DNA of 64,000 nt from Fulvimonas sp. R45 (GTDB lineage: Bacteria; Pseudomonadota; Gammaproteobacteria; Xanthomonadales; Rhodanobacteraceae): NCBI RefSeq assembly GCF_030504985.1, contig NZ_JASERU010000015.1, positions 46,106 to 110,105 on the forward strand, in the 5' to 3' direction. Position numbers and translations under genes: made by a program. Shown here one piece after another: positions 36,792-45,443 of this stretch. Within the stretch, counting starts at the first letter, position 1. Each line of letters begins with the position of its first letter. A model generated the notes under the pieces. That model did not search any database and was not told the origin of the DNA. It saw nothing but the letters and a program-made list of their open reading frames with translations.

Positions 36792-37543
36792 GGCCGGCCG
36801 TACTCGTCGCGGCGGCGCCACCACACGCCGTCCTCGTTGCGCCCCAGCGGCGCGCGGTCCAGCCACTGGTAGGCGCCCCACAGGCCGTCCAGCCCGCGCG
36901 CGTAGGTGGAATAGGTGTGGTAGACCGCGCCGTCCTCGCGCGCGAACGCGCTCATGCCCGGACGCTCGCGCAGGAAGGTCGCCGCATCGGTGCCGCAGGC
37001 GGCGGCGCAGCAGGAGACCGGGCCGCTGGCGCGTTCGCGCAGCGGCGTTTCGTGCCGGTAGTTGTAGTCGATGCCCTCGTCGTGCTGCTGGGCCGCGCTG
37101 AAGCCGACGCTGAAGTCGGCGTTGAAGTCGCCGCCGAACGAGGACGCCCACGGGAACGTCCACCCCATGCGCCGCCGGTACGCCTGCAGCTTCGCCAGCG
37201 GCGCGCGCGACACGGCCCACAGCATCACGTCGTGCTGGGCCAGGTGTTCGGCGAAGCCGTTGAAGCCGTCGGCGATCATCGAGCAGGACGGGCAGCCGGC
37301 GGCGTAGTCGGGCCCGAACATGAAGTGGTAGACGAGCAGCTGCGAGCGCCCCTGGAAGAGGTCGGCCAGCGTGGCCTCGCCGCCGTCGGTGTCGAAACGG
37401 TAGGCCTTGTCGATCTTCACCCACGGCAATTCGCGGCGCCGCCGCGCCAGTTCGTCGCCGCGCCGGGTCAGCTCCTTCTCGGCGTCCAGCAGGGCCAGCC
37501 GCGCGGCCAGCCATTCTTCGCGGGTTCCGGTCTTGCGGGTCAT
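36788..37543 (-). CDS. DUF899 family thioredoxin-like protein
   Basis: 251 residues. It shows the family pattern: REEWLAARLALLDAEKELTRRGDELARRRRELPWV near the N-terminus, then the redox-like YAAGCPSCSMIADGF, VMLWAVSRAPLAKL and a C-terminal DGVWWRRRDEY. A thioredoxin fold is predicted for the family, with the CPSC pair in the active-site position. Function is unknown. It is translationally coupled to the DUF2182 gene and lies 21 bp after the GST gene on the same strand. Confidence 0.87.
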   Translation of the reverse strand: MTRKTGTREEWLAARLALLDAEKELTRRGDELARRRRELPWVKIDKAYRFDTDGGEATLADLFQGRSQLLVYHFMFGPDYAAGCPSCSMIADGFNGFAEHLAQHDVMLWAVSRAPLAKLQAYRRRMGWTFPWASSFGGDFNADFSVGFSAAQQHDEGIDYNYRHETPLRERASGPVSCCAAACGTDAATFLRERPGMSAFAREDGAVYHTYSTYARGLDGLWGAYQWLDRAPLGRNEDGVWWRRRDEYGRP

Positions 37544-37564
37544 GGCATCGCTCCCTTGTCCGGT

Positions 37565-38218
37565 TCAGGCGGCGGCCGGCGCGTTGCGCAGGTAGCCGGC
37601 CGACTGGTTGCGCACGGCCGCCTGGAACGCCGGCCGCGCCTCGCAACGCTTCAGGTAGGCATCGAGCGGCGGGAACTGCGCCACCAGGTCGGTGTGGCGG
37701 ACGAAGCGCAGCACGGTCGCCATCAGGATGTCGGCGGCCGTGAAGCGGTGCAGCAGGTAGTCGCGCCCGTCCATCCAGACGGCCAGCGCGGCCAGCCGGG
37801 CCTCCGCCTCCTCCACCGCGCCCGGGCGGCGCAGGGCCGCCCACGCTTCGCCCTCGTGCAGCCGGTCCAGCACGAACAGGTTCCACAGCGGCGGCTCGAC
37901 GGTATCGAGCGCAGTGAACATCCAGGCCAGCGTCTCCTCGCGCAGCCCGGCCGGCATCAGCGCCTCGCACTGGCCGGCGATGCGGTGGACGATGGCGCCG
38001 GATTCGATCAGCGTCTCGCCGTCCACGTCGAGCGCGGGCACCATGCCGAAGGGATGCCTGCTCCGGTACACCGCGGCATTCCGCTCGGCGGTGTCGATCC
38101 ACCGGCTTTCGTAGGCGATCCCCGCTTCCTCGAGCGCCCAGCGCACGCGCAGGTCGCGCACCAGACCCTGCGCGAAGGGCGGTACCCAGCTGAAACCCCA
38201 TACAGCGACTTTCTTCAT
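37565..38218 (-). CDS. Glutathione S-transferase family protein
   Basis: 217 residues from the ATG at 38218, preceded by GAGGAG. The thioredoxin-like N-domain shows FGMVPALDVDGETLIESGAIVHRIAG with the cis-Pro and the ES glutathione-contact pair. The C-domain is helical (HRFTAADILMATVLRFVR). It is probably a cytosolic GST for detoxification or redox chemistry. It heads a GST-DUF899-DUF2182 operon, divergent from the HTH regulator gene at 38379. Confidence 0.85.
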   Translation of the reverse strand: MKKVAVWGFSWVPPFAQGLVRDLRVRWALEEAGIAYESRWIDTAERNAAVYRSRHPFGMVPALDVDGETLIESGAIVHRIAGQCEALMPAGLREETLAWMFTALDTVEPPLWNLFVLDRLHEGEAWAALRRPGAVEEAEARLAALAVWMDGRDYLLHRFTAADILMATVLRFVRHTDLVAQFPPLDAYLKRCEARPAFQAAVRNQSAGYLRNAPAAA

Positions 38219-38378
38219 GTCGTTTCTCCTCGTGTCCGTGTCGCGCCATCGCCGGTCGTCGCCGGCGCCTGGCGGCCGTGGGATAGACTGCGGCCAGCCC
38301 CTCGGACGACGGGAGTGACAAACGTGGCGGGATTCGCAACGCCTGCGCCCTGCCCGCGCGGCACGGCGGAATGAGCCG

Positions 38379-39599
38379 ATGGATTCGCTGATCACCGCCG
38401 CGGCCCGCGCGCTGGCGACGGGCGATCCGCTGGGCGCGCTGAACCGCGTCGCCCTGCGCGACGACCCGCCCGCGCTGGCGCTGCGCGGCATCGCGCTGGC
38501 CCAGCTCGGCGATTTCGAACGCGCCAAGGCGCTGCTGCGCCGCGCCGCGCGCGCCTTCGGCACGAAGGAGGCGGTGGCCCGCGCGCGCTGCGTGGTGGCC
38601 GAGGCCGAGGTGGCGCTGGCCGCGCGCGAACTGGGTTGGCCGACGCACGCGCTGGAAACGGCGCAGGCCACGCTGGAGGCGCACGACGACCGCGCGAACG
38701 CGGCGCACGCGCGCTACCTGGGCATCCGCCGCCTGCTGCTGCTCGGGCGCATCGACGAGGCCGGGCGCGCGCTCGACGCGCTCGATCCCGCACGCGGCCC
38801 GCCGCCGCTGCAGGCCATCCATGCGCTGCTGCAGGCGGGCATCGCCCTGCGGCGCGTGCAGGCGCGGACGGCACAGGCCGCGCTCGGTCGTGCCGCGGAG
38901 GCCGCGCGCCGTGCCCGCATTCCTGCGCTGATGGCGGAAGTCGAGCAGGCCGCGCGGGCGCTGGACGCGCCGGCGGCGCGGCGGGTCGCGCAGGACACCG
39001 CACTGCCGCTGCGGCTGCACGAGGTGGAGGCCCTGCTCGGCTCCGGCGCCCTGGTGGTGGATGGGTGCCGCCATGCCGTGCACGCGGGCGGCGCCACGAT
39101 TCCGCTCGCCACGCGGCCGGTGCTGTTCGCGCTCGTGCGCATGCTGGGCGAGGCCTGGCCGCACGACGCGCCGCGCGAGGCGCTGATCCGACAGGCCTTC
39201 CGCACCCACTACATCGACGAGACGCACCGCGCCCGGCTGCGCGTCGAGATCGGGCGGCTGCGTGGGCTGCTGCGCGAGGTGGCCGGGTTGCGCGCGACCC
39301 GGCACGGCTTCGTGCTGCTGCCGCGCCATGCCGCCGACGTGGTGGTGCTGGCGCGGCCGGTCGAGGAAGCGCACGCGGCGGTGCTGGCCCTGCTCGCCGA
39401 CGGCGAAGCCTGGTCCAGTTCCGCGCTGGGGCTGGCGCTGGGCACCAGCCAGCGCAGCGTGCAGCGCGCGCTCGACGCGCTGGCGGCGGACGGCAAGGCG
39501 CAGCCGCTCGGCCACGGCCGCGCCCGCCGCTGGACGACGCCGCCGATGCCGGGATTCGCGACGGCCCTGTTACTCCCCGCGCCGCTGCCGGGCGACTAG
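38379..39599 (+). CDS. Putative regulator: TPR-like N-terminus, winged-helix C-terminus
   Basis: 406 residues. The first two thirds consist of Ala-rich helices in a TPR-like arrangement (RGIALAQLGDFERAKALLRRAAR). A wHTH-type region follows (LIRQAFRTHYIDETHRARLRVEIGRLR), cited by THRARLRVEIGRLRGLL. A last short HTH is near the end (SSALGLALGTSQRSVQRALDAL). I do not recognise a named family. The divergent arrangement with the GST-DUF899-DUF2182 operon suggests it regulates that operon. Confidence 0.65.
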   Translation: MDSLITAAARALATGDPLGALNRVALRDDPPALALRGIALAQLGDFERAKALLRRAARAFGTKEAVARARCVVAEAEVALAARELGWPTHALETAQATLEAHDDRANAAHARYLGIRRLLLLGRIDEAGRALDALDPARGPPPLQAIHALLQAGIALRRVQARTAQAALGRAAEAARRARIPALMAEVEQAARALDAPAARRVAQDTALPLRLHEVEALLGSGALVVDGCRHAVHAGGATIPLATRPVLFALVRMLGEAWPHDAPREALIRQAFRTHYIDETHRARLRVEIGRLRGLLREVAGLRATRHGFVLLPRHAADVVVLARPVEEAHAAVLALLADGEAWSSSALGLALGTSQRSVQRALDALAADGKAQPLGHGRARRWTTPPMPGFATALLLPAPLPGD

Positions 39600-39635
39600 G
39601 ATGCGCGCTGTCGATCCGCAGCACGGAGCACGCCC

Positions 39636-40310
39636 ATGAAACGAACCAAGGCCGAGGTCCTCCGCGAATACGGCCCCTACCCGGACATCGACCGCGTGGG
39701 CGGGGTGTGCTGCGACGGCGAGCAGCTCTGGCTCGCCAGCGGCGACCGCCTCGACGCCATCGACCCCGCCAGCGGGGAGCGGCGGCCGTCGCTCGCGGTC
39801 GCCGCGCACGCCGGCACCGCCTTCGACGGCCGCCACCTGTTCCAGATCGCCGAGGACCGCATCCAGAAGGTCGATCCGCACAGCGGCGAAGTCCTCGCCA
39901 CCCTGCCTGCGCCCGGCGGCGGCGGCGACTCGGGACTGGCCTGGGCCGAGGGCACGCTGTGGGTGGGCCAGTACCGCGAGCGCAGGATCCACCAGGTCGA
40001 TCCGGACACGGGCAAGGTGCTGCGCACGCTGGAATCCAACCGCTTCGTCACCGGCGTCGCCTGGGTCGACGGCGAGCTGTGGCACGCCACCTGGGAAGAC
40101 GACGCCAGCGAGCTGCGCCGGATCGACCCGGCCACCGGCACGCCGCTGGAGGCGCTGGAGATGCCGCCGGGCACGGTCGTGTCGGGGCTCGACGCGGATG
40201 CGGAACACTTCTATTGCGGTGGCGGCTACAGCGGCCGGCTGCGGGTGGTGCGCCGGCCCCGCCGGGAACGCCGGCGCAGCCGGGCCGCCGGCCCGGGCGA
40301 TGCCGGCTAG
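39636..40310 (+). CDS. Beta-propeller-like protein (glutamine-cyclotransferase/YVTN-type repeats)
   Basis: 224 residues. Four to five similar blade motifs are visible, e.g. LWLASGDRLDAIDPASGE, IQKVDPHSGEVLATL, LWVGQYRERRIHQVDPDTGKVLRTL and LRRIDPATGTPLEAL, each with a DP-x-(S/T)G turn. There is no signal peptide, so it is cytoplasmic. The Arg-rich tail (RRPRRERRRSR) is unusual. Function is unknown. Its stop overlaps the stop of the convergent LacI gene. Confidence 0.65.
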   Translation: MKRTKAEVLREYGPYPDIDRVGGVCCDGEQLWLASGDRLDAIDPASGERRPSLAVAAHAGTAFDGRHLFQIAEDRIQKVDPHSGEVLATLPAPGGGGDSGLAWAEGTLWVGQYRERRIHQVDPDTGKVLRTLESNRFVTGVAWVDGELWHATWEDDASELRRIDPATGTPLEALEMPPGTVVSGLDADAEHFYCGGGYSGRLRVVRRPRRERRRSRAAGPGDAG

Positions 40311-41377
40311 CGCTTCGCGGCGCGCTTCCTCGCCGGTGCGCGCGGCGCTCCGCGCATGCTGGACTGCCGCACCACCAGCCGTCCCGGCAGCACCGCGCTT
40401 TCGGCGGGCTCGCCGTGGATCAGCTTCAGCAGGTTGTCGACCAGCGCCTCGCCGGCCTGCTTGGTGTCCTGCCGCACGGTGGTGAGCGGCGGGTTGACGA
40501 AGCCGGCCATGGGGATGTCGTCGAAGCCGGCCAGCGCCACGTCCCGGGGCACGCGCAGGCCGCGCTCGGCCAGGGCGCGCAGCGCGCCGACGGCGATCAG
40601 GTCGCTGGCGGCGAACACCGCGTCGAACGCCGCGCCGCGCTCGAGCAGGCTGCGCATCGCCTCGTAGCCGGCCTTCTCGCTGCTTTCCGCGTCGGCCTGC
40701 AGCGCGGGGTCCGCCGCCAGGCCGCGTTCCTCCAGCGCGGCGGCGTAGCCGCGGTAGCGCTCGAAGAATTCCGGGTAGTGGCTGGAGGCGTCGCCGAGGA
40801 AGGCGATGCGCCGGCAGCCCTGCCCGGCCAGGTGCTCGGCCACCTCGCGGCCGCCCTGGTAGTTGTCGCAGCCGAAGGTGACGTAGGGCTGGCCCGGCAG
40901 CACCGCGCCCCAGCGCACGAAGCTGGTGCCGTGCGCGCGCAGGCGTTCCAGCCGGTCGCAGTAGGCCAGGTAGTCGCCATAGCCGAGCAGGATCAGGCCG
41001 TCGGCCTTCTTGCTGTCGGCGAAGTCGGCGTGCCAGTCGCGCGAGAACTGCTGGAAGGAGATCAGCAGGTCGTAGCCCTGCCGCGCGCAGGCGCGGGTGA
41101 TCGAGCCGAGCATGGACAGGAAGAACGGGTTGATGTGCGAATCGTCCGGCGCGGGGTCCTCGAAGAACAGCAGCGCCAGCGTGCCGGAGAACTTGCGGCG
41201 CAGGTTGGAGGCGTTCTTGTCGACGGTGTAGTTGAGCGTCTCCACCGCCGACTGCACGCGGCGGCGGGTTTCCTCGTTCACCAGCGGGCTGCCGCGCAGC
41301 GCGCGCGAGACGGTGGACTGGGAGACCCCGGCCAGCTCGGCGATGTCGAACGAGGTGATTTTCTTCTTCGTGCTCAC
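40307..41377 (-). CDS. LacI-family transcriptional regulator of the malto-oligosaccharide locus
   Basis: 356 residues. The N-terminal HTH is typical (SFDIAELAGVSQSTVSRALRG, hinge NYTVDKNASNLRR), followed by a periplasmic-binding-like effector domain (DGLILLGYGDY, GCRRIAFLGDASSHY, FDDIPMAGFVNPPLTTVRQD). The C-terminus is basic (RAPARKRAAKR). It lies downstream of, and on the same strand as, the sugar porter and the GH13 alpha-glucosidase. It is likely the local repressor acting on the TACGTA-centred sites at 45.1-45.3 kb, with a malto-oligosaccharide as inducer (inference). Confidence 0.88.
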   Translation of the reverse strand: MSTKKKITSFDIAELAGVSQSTVSRALRGSPLVNEETRRRVQSAVETLNYTVDKNASNLRRKFSGTLALLFFEDPAPDDSHINPFFLSMLGSITRACARQGYDLLISFQQFSRDWHADFADSKKADGLILLGYGDYLAYCDRLERLRAHGTSFVRWGAVLPGQPYVTFGCDNYQGGREVAEHLAGQGCRRIAFLGDASSHYPEFFERYRGYAAALEERGLAADPALQADAESSEKAGYEAMRSLLERGAAFDAVFAASDLIAVGALRALAERGLRVPRDVALAGFDDIPMAGFVNPPLTTVRQDTKQAGEALVDNLLKLIHGEPAESAVLPGRLVVRQSSMRGAPRAPARKRAAKR

Positions 41378-41487
41378 GCCAGCAGGATCTCACGCGGCCG
41401 ACACCCGCGGCCGCGAGCGCGGCGGCCGCCCCGGTGCGATCCTAGCAGGACGGCGGCCCGGCGCCGCATCGGCCGGGCGCCGCGCGC

Positions 41488-42936
41488 TCAGCCGCGCATC
41501 TGCTCCAGCTCCAGCCCGCGCGTCTCGCGCACGAAGCGCAGCACGAACAGCAGCGAGGCTAGCGCGAAGGCCGCGTAGACGCCGTAGGCGAACGGCAGGC
41601 TCAGCCCGGCCATCGCCGGGAAGCTGCTGGTGATGGCGAAGTTGGCCAGCCACTGCGCCGCGGCGGCCACCGCCAGCGCCATCGCGCGGATGCGGTTGGG
41701 GAACATCTCGCCCAGCAGCACCCACACCACCGGGCCCCAGCTGAGGCCGAAGAAGATCACGTAGGCGTTGGCGGCCACCAGCGCCAGCGGCCCCCACGCG
41801 CCGGGCAGCACCAGCGCGGCGCCGCTGCCGCTGGCCTGGGCGAAGCACCACGCCATCAGCGCCAGGGTCGCCGCCATGCCGGCCGAGCCGACCACCAGCA
41901 GCGGCTTGCGGCCGACGCGGTCGACCAGGGCGATCGCCACCAGCGTCACCGCCACGTTGATCACCGAGGTGGCCACGGTGATGGCGAAGGCATCCGCCTC
42001 GCTGAAGCCCACCGAGTGCCACAGCGTGGACGAGTAGTAGAAGATCACGTTGATGCCCACGAACTGCTGGAACACCGACAGCGCGATGCCCACCCACACC
42101 ACCGGCAGCAGCCCGCCGCGCGTCCCGAGCAGGTCGCGCCAGCGCGGCGCGTGCTCGCGGCGCAGGCTCTGCTCGATTTCGCTGAGCTTGCGCTGCAGCG
42201 CGTCCTCGTCGGCCAGGCCCAGCACCTGGCGCAGCACGCGCAATGCGTCGCCCGGGCGGCGCTTCGCCACCAGGTGGCGCGGCGACTCGGGCACGCCCAG
42301 CACCAGCGCGCCGTAGACCAGCGCCGGCAGCAGCATCGCCAGGAACATCCAGCGCCACGCCGGCAGGCCCAGCCACAGCGGGTGTTCCGCCCCGCCCGCC
42401 GCACCGGCCAGCCAGGCGTCGCTGAGCAGGGCCACGAAGATGCCGAGCACGATCGCCAGCTGCTGCATCGAGCCGAGCCGGCCGCGCAGCCGGGCCGGCG
42501 ACACCTCGGCGATGTAGGTGGGCGCCACCACCGAGGCCACGCCCACGCCGAGGCCGCCGACCACGCGCCACAGCACCAGCGTCGCCACGCCGTGCGCCAG
42601 CCCCGCGCCCAGCGCGCTGGCGGCGAGCAGGGCGGCGGCCACCTGCATGGTGCGCACGCGGCCGTAGCGGTCGGCCAGCCGGCCCGCGTACCACGCGCCC
42701 AGCGCCGAGCCGAGCAGCGCGCAGGACACCGCGAAACCGGTCCAGCCGGCGCCGAGCCCGAAGCCCTGGCGCAGCGCGTCCACCGCGCCGTTGATCACCG
42801 CGGTGTCGAAGCCGAACAGGAAGCCGCCCAGCGCGGCCGCAGCCACGATCGTGACCACCCGCGCGGTGGTGCCGCGCGGCGGCTCGTCCAGCGGCAGCGC
42901 CACCGCGTCACCCGTCGCTTGCCCCGTTGCCTGCAT
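41488..42936 (-). CDS. Sugar-porter MFS transporter (maltose/glucose type)
   Basis: 482 residues with 12 predicted membrane helices. Sugar-porter signatures are present: GRLADRYGRVRTMQ after helix 2, GVPESPRHLVAKRR at the end of helix 6, FQQFVGINVIFYYSS in helix 7, DRVGRKPLLVVG and a C-terminal FVRETRGLELEQM. It would bring glucose or maltose across the inner membrane in symport with protons. Position between alpha-glucosidase and LacI genes supports this role. In related bacteria such porters feed cytoplasmic alpha-glucosidases. Confidence 0.88.
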   Translation of the reverse strand: MQATGQATGDAVALPLDEPPRGTTARVVTIVAAAALGGFLFGFDTAVINGAVDALRQGFGLGAGWTGFAVSCALLGSALGAWYAGRLADRYGRVRTMQVAAALLAASALGAGLAHGVATLVLWRVVGGLGVGVASVVAPTYIAEVSPARLRGRLGSMQQLAIVLGIFVALLSDAWLAGAAGGAEHPLWLGLPAWRWMFLAMLLPALVYGALVLGVPESPRHLVAKRRPGDALRVLRQVLGLADEDALQRKLSEIEQSLRREHAPRWRDLLGTRGGLLPVVWVGIALSVFQQFVGINVIFYYSSTLWHSVGFSEADAFAITVATSVINVAVTLVAIALVDRVGRKPLLVVGSAGMAATLALMAWCFAQASGSGAALVLPGAWGPLALVAANAYVIFFGLSWGPVVWVLLGEMFPNRIRAMALAVAAAAQWLANFAITSSFPAMAGLSLPFAYGVYAAFALASLLFVLRFVRETRGLELEQMRG

Positions 42937-42980
42937 GTCGTTCCTCTCCCCTCGTGGCCGCGGTGCGGCCGTTCAATGGT

Positions 42981-42993
42981 CCGGATGATCCGG
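42981..42993. promoter_or_regulatory. Perfect 13-bp palindrome upstream of the sugar porter
   Basis: CCGGATGATCCGG, 45 bp before the porter start. A regulator-binding role is possible but the sequence differs from the TACGTA sites further upstream, and GC-rich palindromes arise easily here. Confidence 0.3.
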
Positions 42994-43019
42994 CGTCGAA
43001 TGGCGCGATCCCGTTCCCG

Positions 43020-43095
43020 CTCGCCGTTTGCCGTTTGCCGTTTGCCGTTTGCCGTTTACCGTTACCGTTTACCGCTCGCCGCTCGCCGTTCGCGG
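43020..43095. repeat. Heptamer tandem repeat (CCGTTTG/CCGTTTA type)
   Basis: About ten units of a 7-base motif CCGTTTG, four of them perfect in a row (43024-43051), degenerating through CCGTTTA and CGCTCGC. It is non-coding, in the 409-bp gap between the porter and the GH13 gene. Its unit number may vary between strains by slippage. Confidence 0.8.
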
Positions 43096-43114
43096 TACGA
43101 GGCTCGTCGTCCCC

Positions 43115-43217
43115 GTTCGTCCTGAGCGTAGGCCGCAGGCCGAAGTCGAAGGACATGCCCGCCGCGAGGTTGCGCTTCGACTTCGCCTGCTGCGCAGGCT
43201 GCGCTCGGCGCGAACGG
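43115..43217. repeat. Inverted repeat related to the 45-bp dispersed repeat
   Basis: The left arm CGTTCGTCCTGAGCGTAGGC through GAAGTCGAAGGAC faces the right arm GCGCTTCGACTTCGCCTGC through GCGCTCGGCGCGAACGG. Left and right arms are imperfectly complementary and the left arm resembles the repeats at 21550 and 24341. No gene lies in this gap. Confidence 0.6.
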
Positions 43218-43345
43218 TCAACGGCTCGCTACTGACGCAACGGCCTAATGGCCAGCGCCCCTAGGCCCAGCATGGACGGCTGGAAAGCCGCTGGACCCGG
43301 GACCCGCGACACCCGCTGCCCGGCTGTGCCAGGGCGCCACGGACC

Positions 43346-45004
43346 TCACACCGCCACCGCCCCGGTCTCGACGACGCGCCGCTGCGCGGTGTCGAGCCGG
43401 GCGAACACGCTGCCATAGGCCGGCAGCTGCAGCCGTCCGCCATCCACCCGGCCCTGCGGCAGGCCGTGGCCGTCGAGCAGCGGCAGCGTGTCCGGCAGCG
43501 GCAGCGGCGCGTCCACCGCGCGGCCCGACAGGTTGAACGCCACCAGCAGCTGGTCCTCGCCGACGCCGCGCAGGAAGGCCAGCACCGGCTCGGCGGTGTC
43601 CAGGAAACGGATGTCGCCGCGGCACAGCGCCGGCTGGCCGTGGCGCCAGCGCATGAAGGCGCGGAAGCCGTTGAGGGTGGAAGCGGGGTCGGCCTCCTGC
43701 CGCGCCACCGCCAGCGCGCGGTGCTCCGGCGGCACCGGCAGCCACGGCGTGCCGCGGCTGAAGCCGCCGTGCGCGTCGTCGTTCCACGGCATCGGCGTGC
43801 GGCAGCCGTCGCGGCCCTTGAACTGCGGCCAGAACGCGATGCCGTAGGGATCGCGCAGCGCCTCGTAGGGCACCTCGGCCTCGGTCAGGCCCAGTTCCTC
43901 GCCCTGGTAGACGCACACCGAGCCGCGCAGCGAGCACAGCATCGCGGTGAGCAGGTTGGCCAGCGCCGCCGGCGGGCGGCCGCCGCCCCAGCGCGAAAGC
44001 ACGCGCTCGACGTCGTGGTTGGAGATGGCCCAGCACGGCCAGCCCTCGGTCATCTGCGCTTCCAGCGTGCGCACGGTGTCGCGGATGTAGGCGGCGCTGA
44101 AATCGTCGGTGAGCAGCTCGAAGCTGTAGCCCATGTGCAGGCGGCGGGCGCGGGTGTATTCGGCCATCGTCGCCAGCGAGTCCTCGGAGGAGATCTCGCC
44201 CAGTGCGGCGACGTCGCGGTATTCGTCGAGCAGCGCGCGCAGCTCTTCCAGGAAGCCCAGGTTCTCCGGCTGGGTGTTGTTGTACCAGTGGTACTGGAAG
44301 GCGTACGGGTTGTCCGGGCTGAAGCCGCGGCCGAGGCGCTTGTCCTTGGGCTTGGGCGGGTTGTCGCGCAGCCGCGCGTCGTGGAAGCAGAAGTTGATCG
44401 CGTCCAGGCGCAGGCCGTCCACGCCCTTGTCGAGCCAGAACCTCACGTTGTCGAGCACGGCGGCGCGCACCGCCGGGTGGTGGAAGTTGAGGTCGGGCTG
44501 CGAGGCGAGGAAGTTGTGCAGGTAGTACTGCCCGCGGCGCGGCTCCCACTGCCATGCGCTGCCGCCGAACAGCGACAGCCAGTTGTTCGGCGGGCCGCCG
44601 TCCTCGCGCGCGTCGGCCCACACGTACCAGTCGGCCTTCGGGTTGTCGCGGCCCTGCCGGCTTTCGCGGAACCACGCGTGCTCGGCCGAGGTGTGGCTGA
44701 GCACCTGGTCGATCATCACCTTCAGGCCCAGCGCGTGCGCCTTCGCCAGCAGCGCGTCGAAGTCGGCCAGGGTGCCGAACAGCGGATCGACGTCGCGGTA
44801 GTCGGCGATGTCGTAGCCGAAGTCGGCCATCGGCGAGGTGAAGAACGGCGCGATCCAGATCGCGTCCACGCCCAGGCTGGCCACGTAGTCGAGGCGCTCG
44901 ATGATGCCCGGCAGGTCGCCCACGCCGTCGCCGTCCGTGTCGAGGAAGCTGCGCGGATAGATCTGGTAGATGACGGCTCCGCGCCACCAGGGTGCTGCGC
45001 TCAT
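43346..45004 (-). CDS. GH13 alpha-glucosidase (oligo-1,6/maltose-type, cytoplasmic)
   Basis: 552 residues from the ATG at 45004, with GGAG about ten bases upstream. There is no signal peptide, so it acts in the cytoplasm. Catalytic residues by position: nucleophile Asp201 in GLRLDAINF, acid/base Glu270 in ALGEISSED, stabiliser Asp331 in ISNHDVER. The start VIYQIYPRSFLDTDGDGVGDL is typical of the oligo-1,6-glucosidase/alpha-glucosidase subfamily. It is the first gene of the LacI-controlled strand and would hydrolyse imported maltose or isomaltose to glucose. Confidence 0.93.
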   Translation of the reverse strand: MSAAPWWRGAVIYQIYPRSFLDTDGDGVGDLPGIIERLDYVASLGVDAIWIAPFFTSPMADFGYDIADYRDVDPLFGTLADFDALLAKAHALGLKVMIDQVLSHTSAEHAWFRESRQGRDNPKADWYVWADAREDGGPPNNWLSLFGGSAWQWEPRRGQYYLHNFLASQPDLNFHHPAVRAAVLDNVRFWLDKGVDGLRLDAINFCFHDARLRDNPPKPKDKRLGRGFSPDNPYAFQYHWYNNTQPENLGFLEELRALLDEYRDVAALGEISSEDSLATMAEYTRARRLHMGYSFELLTDDFSAAYIRDTVRTLEAQMTEGWPCWAISNHDVERVLSRWGGGRPPAALANLLTAMLCSLRGSVCVYQGEELGLTEAEVPYEALRDPYGIAFWPQFKGRDGCRTPMPWNDDAHGGFSRGTPWLPVPPEHRALAVARQEADPASTLNGFRAFMRWRHGQPALCRGDIRFLDTAEPVLAFLRGVGEDQLLVAFNLSGRAVDAPLPLPDTLPLLDGHGLPQGRVDGGRLQLPAYGSVFARLDTAQRRVVETGAVAV

Positions 45005-45100
45005 TGAACGGGACTCCACGACGAAGATCGGGCGCGTGCGCTTGCGCGCCGACGAATGGGCGCCCAGCTTAGCCGCAGCCCCGCAACGCCCTGCACCGCC

Positions 45101-45116
45101 TTGCATACGTATTCAT
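45101..45116. promoter_or_regulatory. TACGTA-centred operator, copy A
   Basis: TTGCATACGTATTCAT, centred on the palindrome TACGTA. The exact reverse complement occurs at 45271-45286, so the divergent promoter region between the alpha-glucosidase and the receptor holds two inverted copies. The centres are 170 bp apart. The form fits a LacI-family operator; the LacI gene at 40.3 kb is the likely partner. Confidence 0.65.
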
Positions 45117-45270
45117 TCGTGCTGCGTGCGCGACATGCGCTGCGCGCCGCGGTGCGCGCGCGAACCGCATCGCGGGTCCGCAAGCCGAGTCGCGGTGCCG
45201 CCTGCGGCATGCATCCGCATCCGCGCGCGGACGCATGTTGCGTTGCGATCCGCACGCTTTCGCGATCGCC

Positions 45271-45286
45271 ATGAATACGTATGCAA
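45271..45286. promoter_or_regulatory. TACGTA-centred operator, copy B
   Basis: ATGAATACGTATGCAA, the exact inverted copy of 45101-45116. It lies 158 bp before the receptor start at 45444, on the receptor side of the divergent region. The two together would let one regulator control both transcription units, possibly by looping (inference). The rest of the 439-bp gap shows only unremarkable sequence. Confidence 0.65.
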
Positions 45287-45443
45287 AAACTGGTGGGCCG
45301 TTGAAACGCGGCCCTACCATGCGATCACGCCGCCGGACACGCTTCGGCCGCACACCTGCCGACGGTCGTCGCCGACGGAAGCGCGGGAACCCAACGACAC
45401 AGATACGGCGGCGACTCAATATCCTTCGTGGGAGGGGAAAACG

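Noticed and set aside
35985..39515. Minus-strand frame of 1176 codons covering DUF2182 and beyond
   Set aside because: Only the last part (from GTG 36791) shows DUF2182 features. The rest is antisense or out-of-frame to DUF899, GST and HTH genes.
43020..43095. Tandem repeat considered as a CRISPR array
   Set aside because: The units are 7 bases with no unique spacers and no cas genes nearby.
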